Source: Melampsora larici-populina 98AG31
Lineage: Eukaryota; Basidiomycota; Pucciniomycetes; Pucciniales; Melampsoraceae
NCBI RefSeq assembly: GCF_000204055.1
Contig: NW_006768846.1
Span: 62,001 to 126,000 of the forward strand
DNA: 64,000 bases
Direction of reading: 5' to 3'
The notes under the pieces are model-generated. The model ran no database searches, was not told where the DNA came from, and saw nothing but the letters and a program-made list of their open reading frames with translations. Both the position numbers and the translations under genes were made by a program. Within the stretch, counting starts at the first letter, position 1; each line of letters begins with the position of its first letter. Shown here in pieces: positions 34,547 to 46,926 of this stretch.

Positions 34547-35775
34547 TTTTTTTAAACAAAGAAAAGATAAAAAAAAGGTTGAATGATGAATTGATCAGGA
34601 ATGGGGGTTTTTATTTTTGGGTTTAAAGAATGGAAAGAAGGTCTTGATCAAAAGGCTCCAGAATCAAAAATCGATTTTGATTTGAAGATGAAAAATGAAA
34701 AATAAAATAAAGAAAATCAAACTAAAGAAAGGCGGGTTTCAGAGAGATCAAGTCTCGACATTTAATTCAAAACACCATTTATTTAAAAGACAACATTTTT
34801 GAGAAGTTTGATTAGATAAGATGGCTTAGATTGATGAAACGGTTTGATGTGCCATCCCAATCAATTGATCATGAAGATGATGGATTTAATGTTAATCTTA
34901 TGAAGTGTGTGTATAGTGAATCTAGATGATTGGATTGGATTGTAAGCTGTCAGTGTCATGGTTGAAATCGTTGAGGGAATTCAGGTCAAGTGAATTTAAA
35001 AAGTTGATCATTCACTTGGAGTGATTCATCTGATTCTGCCATGATGATTGAAGTCAGAAGTGATCATGAAAATCTCGATCATCCATCAGTGTATCACTTT
35101 CCTGACTCAGACTCTCTTTCTGGTTATAAAGCCAAACTCCGATATACCCAAAGAAAAGAAATCCAAGATGACCTCTTCTCAAGTTTGATCAAAGCTCCAA
35201 GGCTTGATTTATGAAAAGCTTGATTGATGAAGAGCTTCAATGGGGTTTTGATTTCTGATTCCATTATGATTGCTAATTTGTCTTTGGTTCGCTGTTTGTT
35301 TGTATGAAGCACTCGATCAAATTCGAAACTTGAACTCTAAAAGCAAGCATTGAATTGAATTGATCAATTCAATTCATGAAATTAGATACAGTCATGTATT
35401 CAAACTGAATTGAAACTGTAAAATAGTCTCCACATACAGTCAATCTCACCAAGCTTGACAAGAATTTCAAGTCAAATCATTTCAATTCGCTGACGGACAA
35501 ACCTCGGTGAAGGTTTTTGAAACATACTTAAAAACCCATATTCTTGCTACACTTTGAAGAAGTAAGTACTTCACAACTTGTTCCCTTTGAATCTTGGTTC
35601 AAAGGAAATCGATAAAAGTTTGATTACGATTCACGAGGTGTAGAAGAAAGTGAAGAAACTAAAGAAGATTTCAAAGGGAAAGAAGAAGAATTACAGATTG
35701 AAAATTAAATCGATACTAGAATCTAGGTTGGATTTTAATAAAGTCTATATAGTCATAGTGGTAGAAAATCAGATA
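34547..35775. promoter_or_regulatory. Divergent upstream region of nox and the FHA-RING gene
   Basis: About 1.2 kb between two genes transcribed away from each other. No ORF has a supported ATG. The GTG-initiated extension of the FHA-RING frame (35650-35775) is open but treated as 5' UTR. No specific operator was recognised. Confidence 0.45.
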
Positions 35776-38435
35776 ATGTTTTATTCAGCACCACCACAAT
35801 ATTCATTTCACAATAACACTGCCACTACTACTGCTACTGCTACTGCTACTGCTACTGCTACTGCTACCACCAGTTTCTTTAATAATCGATCCAATTTAAC
35901 TTTACATCATCAATCAACCAATACTACTACTTCTCAACCTCCACCACCACCACTACCACCACAACTTACTCCTCCTACTTTCGATCCAATCACCAGTACT
36001 ACTCCTATTCCATCCAACTCACATCAACGATCAAATTCACATCAACCTACCCATTCAAATTCAACTTCAAACTCACTTCAACGATCAAACTCAAATCATC
36101 AATCTACCTTGACTCAATCTACCAGTACCACTCATCTCACTCCATCATCTTCTAATCGGTTCAATCTTAGTTCTTTCATTCTAAGATCATCAAGACCCAA
36201 TCGACGAGAAAATAGTACAAATCAAGATCATCTCATCACAGATTCAATCGATCACATCATGCCTAATCATCATTCACCCACTCAACAACAACAACCACCC
36301 ATTGAAGAAAGATCAAAAGCAATCGGTTACTTTCCAGTCTTACGTCGAATGGCTTCTCGTAGAAAAGATAAAGAAAACTCAAATCAATCTAGTTCAAACT
36401 CTTCATCAAATCAACAATCTAACAATTCCACTTCAACCTCTTCTTCATCTCTTCGTATGCCTAGAAATCGTCGTAGTATGAGTCAACCTCCTCCAATTCC
36501 AAGTGTGATCAGATCAGCTACTGATCGTTTAAGATCAAATCATCATTTATCGCCAACCCAGTCTGTCACGCCTCAATCTATCTTATCTTCTTCTCATCCT
36601 ACTCCTACTCCTACTGTCTCCCACCCCCTTTCAGGTGATTCCAACAACAACAACCTAGCTAACAGTATCCTTCGAAACAATCAAACGGTGGCTGATCTCA
36701 GTACCACCATCAATACTACCGATAACACGCCCACCTCATCATCCGAGATCCCTTTGAGTGAACCACAAGTACAAACTCCATCACAAGTTCAATCTCCAGC
36801 TCAATCAACCAATCAAACCGCTCAATCAACCAATCAACAACCTCAGACACTCTATTCTTTAAGACTTGTGCCTCATCTTGATGCGACCAGGTCATTACAT
36901 TTTGAACCGATTGAAAGGAAAATCGCATCATCTACTTCATTAAAGATTGGAAGATTTACAGATCGTAGCTTGCCTAATAATGAAATCAATCTCAATGATA
37001 ATCGAATCGCATTTAAATCAAAAGTCGTCTCAAGAGGTCATGCTGATATCTTTACAGATCAATCGGGTCAATTCTTTATTAAAGATACTAAATCTTCATC
37101 AGGTACCTTTTTGAATCATATCAGATTATCTGCACCAGGTGGTGAAAGTAAACCGTTTCCATTGAGAGATGGTGATGTTTTACAACTCGGTGTGGATTAT
37201 CAAGGTGGAACTGAAGAGATTTATAGGTGTGTGAAGATGAGAGTCGAATTGAATAGAGGATGGCAACGAGCTGCTAATAATTTCAAGTGGGTCCTTTTTC
37301 TCTTCCTTTTCTGTCTCTCATGAGTTTCCATCCTTCTTACCCTTTTTTTCTGTTTGGTTACTTTCAGTCAACAAGCTTTGGCACAATTGAGAGCATTGGG
37401 AGGAGAATCTAATATCTCGGATTCAAATTCATCAGCAAACAAGGCCAACAAGGATCCATCTAAACCAGAACCTCTCAAACCTGTATCAGACTGTTGTATC
37501 TGTGAGTTTATTTCCTATGACTTGACACAAAGTAGTTTGATACATATTCTCAATCTGACGACTAATTCTTTTCATCTCAATAGGTTTATTCGGTGTCACA
37601 GTCTGTCAAGCACTCTTTATCGCACCATGTTCACACGTTTATCATTTTAAATGTATTCGACCTTTATTACAAATGCATCATCCGGGTTTTAGTTGTCCGT
37701 TATGTAGAACGTTTGCAGATTTAGAAGCTGATGTGGAAACTGAAGATCCACCTGAACCTGAAGTTCCTAAATCAAATCCAAATGGAACAGGTCTTGAAAC
37801 TCAATTGGGATCACCTGTTGTGATTTCTGATCAGATCGTGATAGGTATGTATTTCGAGGAGATTGTTGACCGAATTTAGAATTATGGAAGACCTTTCTGA
37901 TTTGCTTTTTTTGGGGGGGGTTAGATGACTTTAATCAATCGAGTCAAATGGATGTTCAAGCTACGGCTGTTGGAATGACAAATGTTTCAACTCCTCATGG
38001 TAATACACTTTTACAATCTATTTAACATCTAGACTATGAAGATTTCTAATCTCACAATGACTCCTTTCTTTTGTTTTTGACATTTTAGATATCAATGCAC
38101 AGAATCGTGATGAAGATATAGTTATGGAAGATAATACACTTTTCCCTGATCGAACATTACATACTTCACCTGATTTGAATGGATCATCCAATCCGACCAA
38201 TCTAAGTGGATCATCACTTAGTCGACATGATACACTTCATACACCTATCATTAGATCTACCACTTCTAATAATCATCATCCATTATCTAATTCATATCAA
38301 GAAGGTGGTAGTAATGGACATACGGTTATTGATAGAGCTTTGACTGGACCGAACGGTCCTGGAACGCTTAGGAATCAAACTCAGAAGAAAAAAGAGGATG
38401 AACAGATGGAGTTGTTGAATGAAGAACCGCTTTAA
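35776..38435 (+). CDS. FHA-RING E3 ubiquitin ligase, Dma1/Dma2-like
   Basis: Proposed CDS is join(35776..37286, 37368..37501, 37584..37844, 37925..37999, 38089..38435), 775 aa. The first 350 residues are low-complexity Ser/Thr/Asn/Gln/Pro, including an (AT) residue repeat coded by a GCTACT microsatellite at about 35830-35866. An FHA domain follows at about 360-480, with KIGRFTD, VVSRGHADI and SSGTFLN (phosphothreonine-binding Arg, Ser-x-x-His and Asn). The RING finger has CCICLFGVTVCQALFIAPCSH.., HFKC and CPLC. The pairing of FHA and this RING is that of Dma/Chfr-like ligases, which act in mitotic exit, septin and spindle checkpoint control. The ATG at 35776 is the first in frame. The tail after the RING is acidic and unstructured. 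The RING is split by an intron just after its second metal-binding Cys pair starts. Confidence 0.9.
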
Positions 38436-41400
38436 AAGAGTTTGGGAATCATGATGATCTTTTTGTTTTTTACATGATATGATTTTTCATCGAAAGTGGG
38501 TTTGGGTTTGGTCTATGATTATTATGATTATTATCTTTTTTTTTTGATAAATCGATTGAAAGAAAAGAAGGATGAAGAAGAAAACAAAGGTGATAAAAAA
38601 CATAGTCTTAGGTTTTATTATTATTATTATTAAGTTTTTTTTTGGTTTGGTTTTGTAATGTAGATATATGAGTTGGTAAACAAAGCAAAAGAAAAAAAGA
38701 AGAAACTAAAACCCTCTCCCCCACCACCATCACCACCACCACCAAAAAAATGGCAGTTCTTCTTCTCTGTGTATAACTTTGATCATCATTTCTTTTCTCT
38801 CTTTCTCCTCTCTTTCTCTGCTCTTTCTCTATGTCTTCTTGTCTCTTTCTCTTTCTCTTTCTCTTTTTCTCTTCATTTACCAATATCTTGGAAGATTCTT
38901 TTTTTTACATTTCTATTTTTGTTGTTATCTCATCTCATCTCATTGATCTTTTCTTTTCTTTTCTTTTTTGGACGATCTGATTCTTTTATTTTTGATTCTA
39001 TGATTTTTTTTCCACATCAACTGAAAAAGATACATTTAACATTTTTTTTTATCTTATACATGAATGAATGAATGAATTTTTTTTGATTTATTTATACTGA
39101 AAATGATTTGATATGAAGGCTTGAGGTTATGTTATTTGTGAGGTAATGAAACTTCTAAGGGAAAAAGTTCAAGTCATACATACATAGTTGCTTAAGTTCT
39201 TTCACTGTTGCTTTATATTTTATTAACAAGACCAAAGGGTTCATAAGTAAGTATTCTTTCATCTTGAGAAAAATTGCTCAAATTGATGATCAGTACATTG
39301 GATTATAGGCCTGATATATTTCATCCCATGATACTCTCAATATGAGCAAGCCCCATGTATGCAGATTGCAATTTAAGCAAGGGTTACTGTGTGATTTTTT
39401 TGGTATGTGTGAGTGCCCTGCTAAAATCAGATTGCTTGAAGCACAGTGAATCAAAGAATGAGGTTGGCAAGAAACTGCCCTAGGATGCCCTTTATGTCAA
39501 GTGTTTTTCTTGTGTGTTTGAGCATAATTCTCACCAGAGAGAGAGAGAGAGAGAATAGGCTTTGATGGTAATTGTTTGTGTGATGTGTAAGTCTGACTAC
39601 TGAGTGGGAACCATTTTGGTTGGTTGGGGTCAGATTAAAGCATGCCTACCCAGCCAACCTCTTGTATCTGTGTGGTGCCTGTAGCTCATTCTCACCATAA
39701 ATGTATGATATTTGAGTCAAAAAATGATATAATAGGGAGTGCAGACGTGATCTGATAAGACTCATGAGTTAGTGATGTTGATGAGTGCTAAGGCCAAAGA
39801 TCACTAATGAGTGATGAAGCACCTGTTGATGGGTACCAAAGTAAGACACAAGAAATGATTGAGTGAGAAAACCATGTAAAGCATGCAAGCATTTGGTCTA
39901 CTGTATGGATAACTTTGTGATACATAGGTTAACGTTTCTTTTATTAGGTTTGTGACTCTTGTGTGGTGCATTTGGACAAACATGAAACTTATACTGTAGT
40001 AAGGAGAAAAAGAGAGACAAATGTGAGGTACTATCACAAATGTGGACATGAGAGCTACGATTGATGTTAGGATGTTGGCCATTGGTAACATACTTTAATA
40101 AAAAAGGGCCAAATTTGAATAATTCTCACTTTGCAGATATTCATTGCTGGATATTATGAATCACATGAATATTCTTTTGATGGTTGGGATGGTTATATCA
40201 AGAGTTGACTGTAGTATACCTTGTCTTGACTGGATTTTAAGTAATTCATAGTAAAGGATTAATTCAATTTGTCATTATCCAATCAAACTTTAAAGGTTTG
40301 TACAAAGGTTCACTGATGTTCTGATGTGTTTGTAGACCTGACAATAATTGTGCTTTCTTATTTTACAGTTATGGTTTCTTTAAACATCTTGATATATATA
40401 AGGTTGCAGGTCATAGAACCAAAAAATGGCATAGTCATGTGTCATGACTTGTGAAGATAAGGAGGGAGTAAGGCTAACTTGAGACTTCTTAATGTGCTCA
40501 GAGTCATGTAAGTTCAACAGAGTTACAACAGAATACAACATGGAATAAAGATAACATCCTGGTGGTGAATCTGAAGTAAGAGTACCAAGACAATTTCATC
40601 TTTCACATTCCAGCATAAGCATTGGTACTAGAGCTAGTACTGCTGCTAGTGCTAGTAAGTTCTTTCTTGGAGTGTTTGCCTACTTCTATGGATGACTCCT
40701 GTTCACAATCTTTGGATGAATCAGAACTTTTGAAAGGGGTAAAAGATTTGAAGAACATTGAGAATATGATCAAGTTGATTTCAAGATGAGAAAAGTGTAT
40801 CAAATTTAAAAGGTAGGGTGGTTTCATATTGTGATTTGATTCTTTGGTTTTCTGGTCTATTTTGATTTGAAATTATTTTATTTTATTTTTGCTATCTGAT
40901 TTTGCCAGGGCTTTCATGGATGGGCTTTTTGGAAAATGAAGGGGAAGGAGAAGTGGAAAAATTCATCTTGGAAAGAAGATAATATGGGGCTGAGTTGTCA
41001 GCTGTCATGAGCTTTCTGAGTGGATAGCAGGTCTCTGCAATATTTCTTTGGACTCTTGAGGCTTTTCATCATCAATTGAACATCTGACAGAATGCCAGTG
41101 ATTCCACTGCCCAGTGTGTGTTCTACAAGGAGACTAAAGTGGATGGAAAGAACCAAAAAAGTTGATGATGTTTATGATTTTGTAAGTCTACATGCTCTTC
41201 ACTTTCCTTTAAACTAATGATATATATTGTAACACCTTTTACAAATTTAACAAGACTAAGAAACAGTTCATAAAACTCTTGATGCTGATGTGCGCTTATT
41301 ATTCTCAACAAAGGCTTCTTTTTTTGTTCAGCAATTCTTACTCTTACATTTTTTTCATACGGCTTTTTGATTTCATCCGCTTTTTCGACTACATAATGTG

Positions 41401-41589
41401 ATCTTTAAGGACTTATCAACAGTTCCTAATACTTATGTTCTTCATGATATAATTCCCGGTGAGCGAATTTCAAACTTTGGTTATTCACTTGAATGGAAAA
41501 TGGTCGGAGGAGGTTGTATTATTTTGACTACTACCAGTCCTTTTCATCCTTTCTTGCGTGATTCGGTATAGTGATATTCTTCTGTACAT
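38436..41589. other. Repeat-rich intergenic region, no gene supported
   Basis: It starts with the 3' UTR of the FHA-RING gene and a pyrimidine-rich CTTT/CTC tract (38760-38990). A (GA)n microsatellite lies at about 39535-39555. The rest is AT-rich with short ORFs that lack ATG starts or any family resemblance. Confidence 0.45.
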
Positions 41590-42210
41590 TTACAAAAGCA
41601 TCCTGTTTCGTGTCAAAAGCCGTATTTCGCTGAGAATGTCGACCATTCAGCTCGCACAGTTCGAATGAAATCAAAATGACTGCCACCGTGTAATTGATCA
41701 TCAGCGCACACTGACATTGAGAATCTTCCTTCTAAAACAAATATATCATAGAGAAATTGGAATTGCCAGCTGAGGATTTTTCCGAGTGTCGGATCCATAT
41801 CAAGTTGAGAAGCAAGAAACTTGTGTACGTAGTTGGAATTTGAAATGCGTTAAATATTGTTGAAAAGGTCGACCGTTGAACGTTTCCATTCTGGATCAAA
41901 TAAAATCGCTTATGAACGTCAGCGCACCCAAAGGGAGGCTTATTTATAGAAAATCGAATAATGCCGAGACTCGAGAGACAGAGAGTTCGGTATCCTTGAA
42001 TTTTTAAAAGCGCTCAGTGCAGAGGTGGGATCAGCTTTTGTTTCGAATATAAAAGACGCCGACAGAACTGAAAACAGGAAGGGACTTACTCACTCTCACT
42101 ATAAAACCTCACCACCAATAATACAACGATCAATCTCATTGAGCTCATCATCACCTCCAACTTGTCCAATCTAAATTCAAGGTACTTTTAACACACTCCA
42201 CCGAATAATT

Positions 42211-42609
42211 ATGTCTTACTCGGAACTCTTGAAACATGTCCAATCCATTCAAAGGGTTTACGACGAGCTACCCTCGACTTCCAACGGCGTTCAAAAGCAA
42301 CACTTACCCTCTTTGATCCTCGACATCTGGTATGCAGACGCTACGATACTAGACGTTGAAAGCGGCAAGAACTTGGTGGATAGTGAAGTTGAAAGCTGGC
42401 TCGAGGCACTAGAAACTAAACGTATTGTTCTCGATCAACTTGAAAAGATCTCTATTGAGTTCGACTTGGAAATTCCGCTTGTTGATTATCTTCCTGCTCC
42501 TGGATCCGAAGACTGGCTGAGACTGTTTGAGGCTGCACATCGTATGATAGATGACTCCAAGGTCATTCAAACCCAGTCCAATTCACCTGAAGACGAAAAA
42601 CGTGGATAA
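42211..42609 (+). CDS. Small intracellular protein, MSYS family, copy 1
   Basis: Single exon, 132 aa, ATG start preceded by a TATAAAA at about 42048. No signal peptide or membrane segment. It is mostly helical-looking and acidic, with SLILDIWYADATILDVESGKNLVDSE and LPAPGSEDWLRL. It shares its layout with the paralog at 43407-43799, which supports a real gene even though no family is recognised. The most conserved block is ATILDVESGKNLVDS. Function unknown. Confidence 0.65.
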   Translation: MSYSELLKHVQSIQRVYDELPSTSNGVQKQHLPSLILDIWYADATILDVESGKNLVDSEVESWLEALETKRIVLDQLEKISIEFDLEIPLVDYLPAPGSEDWLRLFEAAHRMIDDSKVIQTQSNSPEDEKRG

Positions 42610-43406
42610 TTTCTTGTACTGCGGTGAATTTTTGTTATAGTCAAAATAGTTTTTATAAATTACTTTCACTAAATAATGTGTAAATAACACATGAGATTGA
42701 TCTGAACATCTGATACCAGCAGTTCTTGTGAGTTCCGCCTTTCCTTCTTTACATTATTTATGTGAATGTGCCTGAACCACCGTGATTTGGGTGTAAAAGT
42801 GGTTGAATGTGGAAGGATCATTGGTAACATGTCGTTTGCAGAAAAAATGCACGTGTCTGCAAATTTGGCTAAGCCTCATCTGTGCACTTCATTCTCTTCC
42901 AGTTGTTGAAGCGCGTGGTATATGGCACTTTGATTAGACAGGGCAACCTTTTCCTTGTTGAGACTTTTCTAAAGATTATCTTTTTGGGTATCTGGGTTAC
43001 ATGAGGATGATTTGTGAAATAATGAGAAGGAGACGAAGAAATGATGACGAAGATACAAAATGTTTTTGAAACAAAGTTTTTGCTTTCTGGTTGCTACTCA
43101 GCTGGGTTGAGTACTTTACCCAGCATCTCATACGACCTTTGATTGACTCGATCACTTCCTGCTGTTGTTTGCCCATCTATCTAAGCTAAACCTTCATCGA
43201 TGAATACTTCTTCAAAATTCGCTTCTCTTTATCATACAGTCTCTTTCCCCGAACTTAACTGAGTCCACTCGTTTGAACAGAAGAATTACAACATAAACAT
43301 CTTGAACCGCTTGGATTCATTCCTGTTGACATGAACCTATGCTTTCTACCTCTGTTGAATATGAGGAAAATGTTCATAAAGTGACATCCTAGTGCATTTG
43401 TTCTTT

Positions 43407-43799
43407 TCACTCGTGAATTTCCTTGTCTGATAATCGAAAGCGTTTTGTGTCTAACCAATTAGCCATAAGACTTGCATGCTCACCGAGCTTCAGCCAGTTT
43501 TTGGAGCCAGGGGTGGGAAGAAGATCAACAAGAGAAATTTCCAAGTGAAAGTCTGTTGAGATTTGCTCAAGTTGATTAAGCGAATGACGTTCAACGTCCA
43601 TCGCCGCTAGCCAACATTCAACATCGCTATCAACCAAGTTTTTTCCGCTCTCGACGTCTAGTATCGTAGCCTGTGCATCCAGCAACTTGAGAATTAAAGA
43701 AGGTAAGAGCTGCTCTTCGTCGGCGTTAAAAGATGGGTGTTCCTTGTCATAAGCAATTTGAATGGATTGGATAAATTTTAAGAGTTGCGAGTAAGACAT
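43407..43799 (-). CDS. Small intracellular protein, MSYS family, copy 2
   Basis: Single exon, 130 aa, starting MSYSQLLKFIQSIQ. It aligns along its full length with copy 1 (identical core ATILDVESGKNLVDS; PLVDYLPAPGSEDWL in copy 1 against SLVDLLPTPGSKNWL here), with roughly half the residues the same. Both ORFs being intact despite this divergence suggests selection on the protein. No signal peptide and no recognised domain. It is convergent with copy 1 across about 800 bp. Confidence 0.65.
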   Translation of the reverse strand: MSYSQLLKFIQSIQIAYDKEHPSFNADEEQLLPSLILKLLDAQATILDVESGKNLVDSDVECWLAAMDVERHSLNQLEQISTDFHLEISLVDLLPTPGSKNWLKLGEHASLMANWLDTKRFRLSDKEIHE

Positions 43800-44322
43800 C
43801 AGGTTGATGATTTTGTATGATTCAGAGAAGCTTGAATCGGATTTGACGAGGTAAGGTGGTGATGACTTGATGAGATTTATGTTCGTATTGTCGGTGGTGT
43901 TGTGTTAGGGTGAGGGAATCCTGTCGGCGTCATTTTATATTCAACCTAGAGCTGGCCCGTTTTCTTGACTCAGCACAGTTCAGAACTCATGGAACCTAAA
44001 CTCAGTCTTTCTGCAATGTTCGCCTTTTATGAATAAGTTTCCTTTTGTGTGCACTAACGTTCAGTATCCACACCATTTAAATCAAAATGCAAACGTTGAA
44101 CGGTCGACATCTTTAACAAAACGTGACGCCTTTCCGACTATGTACCAAGGTTCGCTATTGTTCAACAAAAGGATTCAGCACTCGTAAAATCCTGAGCTGA
44201 TGAATTCACCCTTTCTAAGATGGTCTCCTTTTATGAAGACGACTTTTATTGTGTGCGCTGATGATTGTTAGATTTCAGAGATCATCTTCTGTTTCTTCGA
44301 ACTGGGCGAACTGAAAGGTCGG

Positions 44323-44374
44323 CATTTCCAGCAAGCTATACCTCATTTCCAGCAAGCTATACCTCATTTCCAGC
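44323..44374. repeat. 21-bp tandem repeat, 2.5 copies
   Basis: The unit CATTTCCAGCAAGCTATACC plus T occurs at 44323, 44344 and, partly, 44365. It lies at the outer edge of the inverted duplication. Confidence 0.9.
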
Positions 44375-45395
44375 CATATAATTTCTTTCAAACTTTCAAA
44401 CATGACGTTTTATGCCTTTTTATAAGCTTGAATCTCATGGACAAGGATGAATTGACAAATGGTAGTCAAGATTATCACCACCACACACTTGACTAACTCA
44501 ACAAAAGATGTGAGTATGTCATATGAATTCCATTCAAGTGATCAAGATATATCAATCTTCATAAAGCACATTTCTTAAACAGTAACTCAACAAGCCAGAC
44601 ACTGTTTGCTGCACACTCCTATGCGCAGAAAGAGACTTAGGACCACAAAGCACACTTTTTCCTGTGAGTGGTATTGGGTATTGGTGCTGAAACCATTCTT
44701 GCTTGTAAAATGTTTTCCCATATTTGTGGATTTCCTTGAGCCAAAGAAATATTCTTGGGACCAGTCTTATACATACAGATCTGTCAAAAACATACAGAGC
44801 CTTCTTGCTTCTTTTTGCACCAGGAGTTGCTACTTTCCAATTCTTTACCACAATATTTATTTGTAGAAATCACTTGAAGTTGCAGTCACTATAACAACAG
44901 GTACAAGGAGGAAAATTTGAAAAACTCCAAACTTCTGGAGCAGACAACAGAGGGTAGGGTCCAAGTTCCTTGATGATTCTTTTGACAGAGTTGCGCATCC
45001 AGGCCATGCGCACAAATAAATTCCATGGTCCAAGAAAGTTCACTATCATGCCGAAAGGTTTTATAAAGGAGGCAGATTCGACTGCCAACATTGAATTCCC
45101 CTCACAGGCAAAATTGTGCCCTTCCTGTGCATAGGGGTGTGCAACCAGCAGTGTGGTTAGTTGAGCTCACAATTTTCAATGAATTACACCAAGAGCTTAA
45201 ATGTCAGCAACCATTGAAAAGTGTCCCATTCAAAAACTCATTCAAGTCCCACACTGCTTCTTGCTTGCTTTGAGCACAGCAAGGGACTTGAAGTTGTGAC
45301 AACAAGGCACACTTTGGCCTGTAAAGGGAATGTGTCAGCCCTGAGCCCTAATTACAGGACCATGGGCTAACAGTACCATATGTAATATTAAAATA
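44375..45395. other. Intergenic, decayed repeats
   Basis: No gene. Phrases such as CTCACAGGCAAAA with nearby GTGCCCTTCCTG and AGTCCCACACTGCTT recur in similar form at about 45100, 45235, 48010 and 48255, pointing to fragments of a common repeat family. Confidence 0.4.
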
Positions 45396-45403
45396 ATATA
45401 TAA

Positions 45404-46918
45404 GGACCCCACTATTTAGCGCCCTCGGAACAGTATCCGGCGCCCCCTGTCGGGTCGGACACCGGGCTACAAACGATTCTGGTGCCCCTTTTCAAAAAAA
45501 GGGGCACCATATTGGGGCACCCATATATAGACTCGTACTACAATTTACTTCATCTCGCCTTATATATTTATATACTTGGTTAAACATTTTCTTCTCTTGT
45601 ATGGTATGTGAATGTCTAAGGTTAGCCAAGTAAAACATGGCCTTGTCACGCGAGCGGAGCTCGCTGCTCGATGAGCAAGCACACAAGACCGTCATCGGCA
45701 TAAACATAACATCGTAAATTGACAGCATACAAGGAAGGCATAGGGGTTTGAGACAACATAATTGTGTGGTTCTGAGAAAGGAAGTTTGTCAACAAACTTC
45801 CTCAAACTTGAACGGCTGCAAAGTCACCTTGACCTTTACAATCCTCCCATTTTTGATGCGCATTGTCCAATTGGTACTGAAGATCTCTTCTGGAGTTCTC
45901 ATTGATCATGTTTGTTTCTCGCAGCCGCTCATTCGCTTCTTGGAGTTCGCCGTATCTGCTTCATTTCCTCAAAGTCCTTCAACCAAATTAAATTCAGCAG
46001 ATACAGATAAACCAATTACAGAATCAATTTTATTGATTTCAGATGAAGTAAATCAAGTTGAAAGGCCTAATCAAACTGATAGATTAATCGAAGAATTGTA
46101 TTTAAATTGAACTGAAATTATAAAAACAGAAAAACTTATAAATCAACCATTGGATGAAGGAATAAAAGAGATTGAAACCCAATTATAAATTATTGAAGAA
46201 GAAAGAAATCTAGCAGAAGATGTACTAAGATTAGCTAAAGAAGAAAGTTCAATAGTGTTTGAAACTTAAAGTAGAGTGATATATCCAATGAAATTGAAAA
46301 ATGGGCCGTACTGTGCATCAAGAGTTCAAGAGATGAAGATTTGGATGAGCAAATTGAGCAACTTTAGCTTGAATCGAGTGACTGATTGTATGGCGGTGAT
46401 ATTAGTAGTTGTTAGTTTGGTAAGGTTTAAGAGTTGAAGGTTGTTTGTGTTTGTATGAGGTTGATGCGAAGTTGATGGGTGGGATGAAGGTTGTTGGTGG
46501 TGGTTGGAAGTTTGGAAATGTGATCAGTGAAAGGGCAAACAGGAAAAAAGCAAAAGTTGTCCAAGGGAAAAGAGTTTGAGATGGTTGACCGGGACCTCCT
46601 ATATGCTACTTCCATCAGAGCCGAGGGGCCAATGACCGTGCAGCCGTTGGGCCGGTCCGGGCACAAAAGAACTTAGACGCCCTTTCAATGATTTGGATGA
46701 TCTTTGATACCCCATCAAGGATGGAAGGGCATCAAAAAGGTAGAATAAAGGGCGCATCTGTGAAGTTATGCCCTCTTAGGGAGCCCTCAAGGTGCCCCCA
46801 AGGTCCGATGTGCAAAATTTAGGCTCAGATTGCTCGGGTATCAACGGGCCGCGCGGGTATTGACCAAAACCCGGGGGGCGCCGGATGTCTGCCAAGGGGG
46901 CGCTAAATAGTGGGATCC
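45404..46918. mobile_element. hAT-like non-autonomous element with 8-bp target duplication
   Basis: The ends are related inverted repeats: the left begins GGACCCCACTATTTAGCGCC and the right, reversed, GGATCCCACTATTTAGCGCC, and both continue with a CCGGCGCCCCC block. The element is flanked by an identical 8-bp direct repeat ATATATAA (45396-45403 and 46919-46926), the target-site length of hAT elements. No transposase frame was seen. The ends are GC-rich, whereas an internal stretch at about 45955-46270 is AT-rich and reads like host coding sequence (ITESILLISDEVNQVE.., interrupted by stops), perhaps a captured gene piece. Confidence 0.75.
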
Positions 46919-46926
46919 ATATATAA

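Larger units (their letters stand above)
41590..44340. repeat. Large inverted duplication carrying two paralogous genes and their promoters
   Basis: The left arm (about 41590-42610) and right arm (about 43400-44340, inverted) share the two paralogous ORFs and upstream landmarks in the same order. These include a GTCGACCGTT-AACGTTT-like word (41868 and 44092), a CAGCGCAC word (41703, 41919, 44258), and AATATAAAA(T)GACGCCGACAG just upstream of the genes (about 42045 and 43930). The genes point towards each other. The arms are clearly diverged, so this is an old event. Confidence 0.7.

Noticed and set aside
35650..35775. Upstream extension of the FHA-RING frame by 42 residues
   Set aside because: It begins at GTG, not ATG. 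The first in-frame ATG is 35776, where the low-complexity N-terminus typical of the family starts.
38608..39071. ORFs on both strands in the tract after the FHA-RING gene
   Set aside because: They are translations of pyrimidine-rich low-complexity DNA (CTTT, CTC) giving poly-Ser/Phe/Leu or poly-Lys/Arg/Glu.
40603..40827. 74-residue minus-strand ORF with Ser/Thr-rich tail
   Set aside because: Isolated short ORF in repeat-rich DNA without signal peptide, partner exon or paralog in the window.
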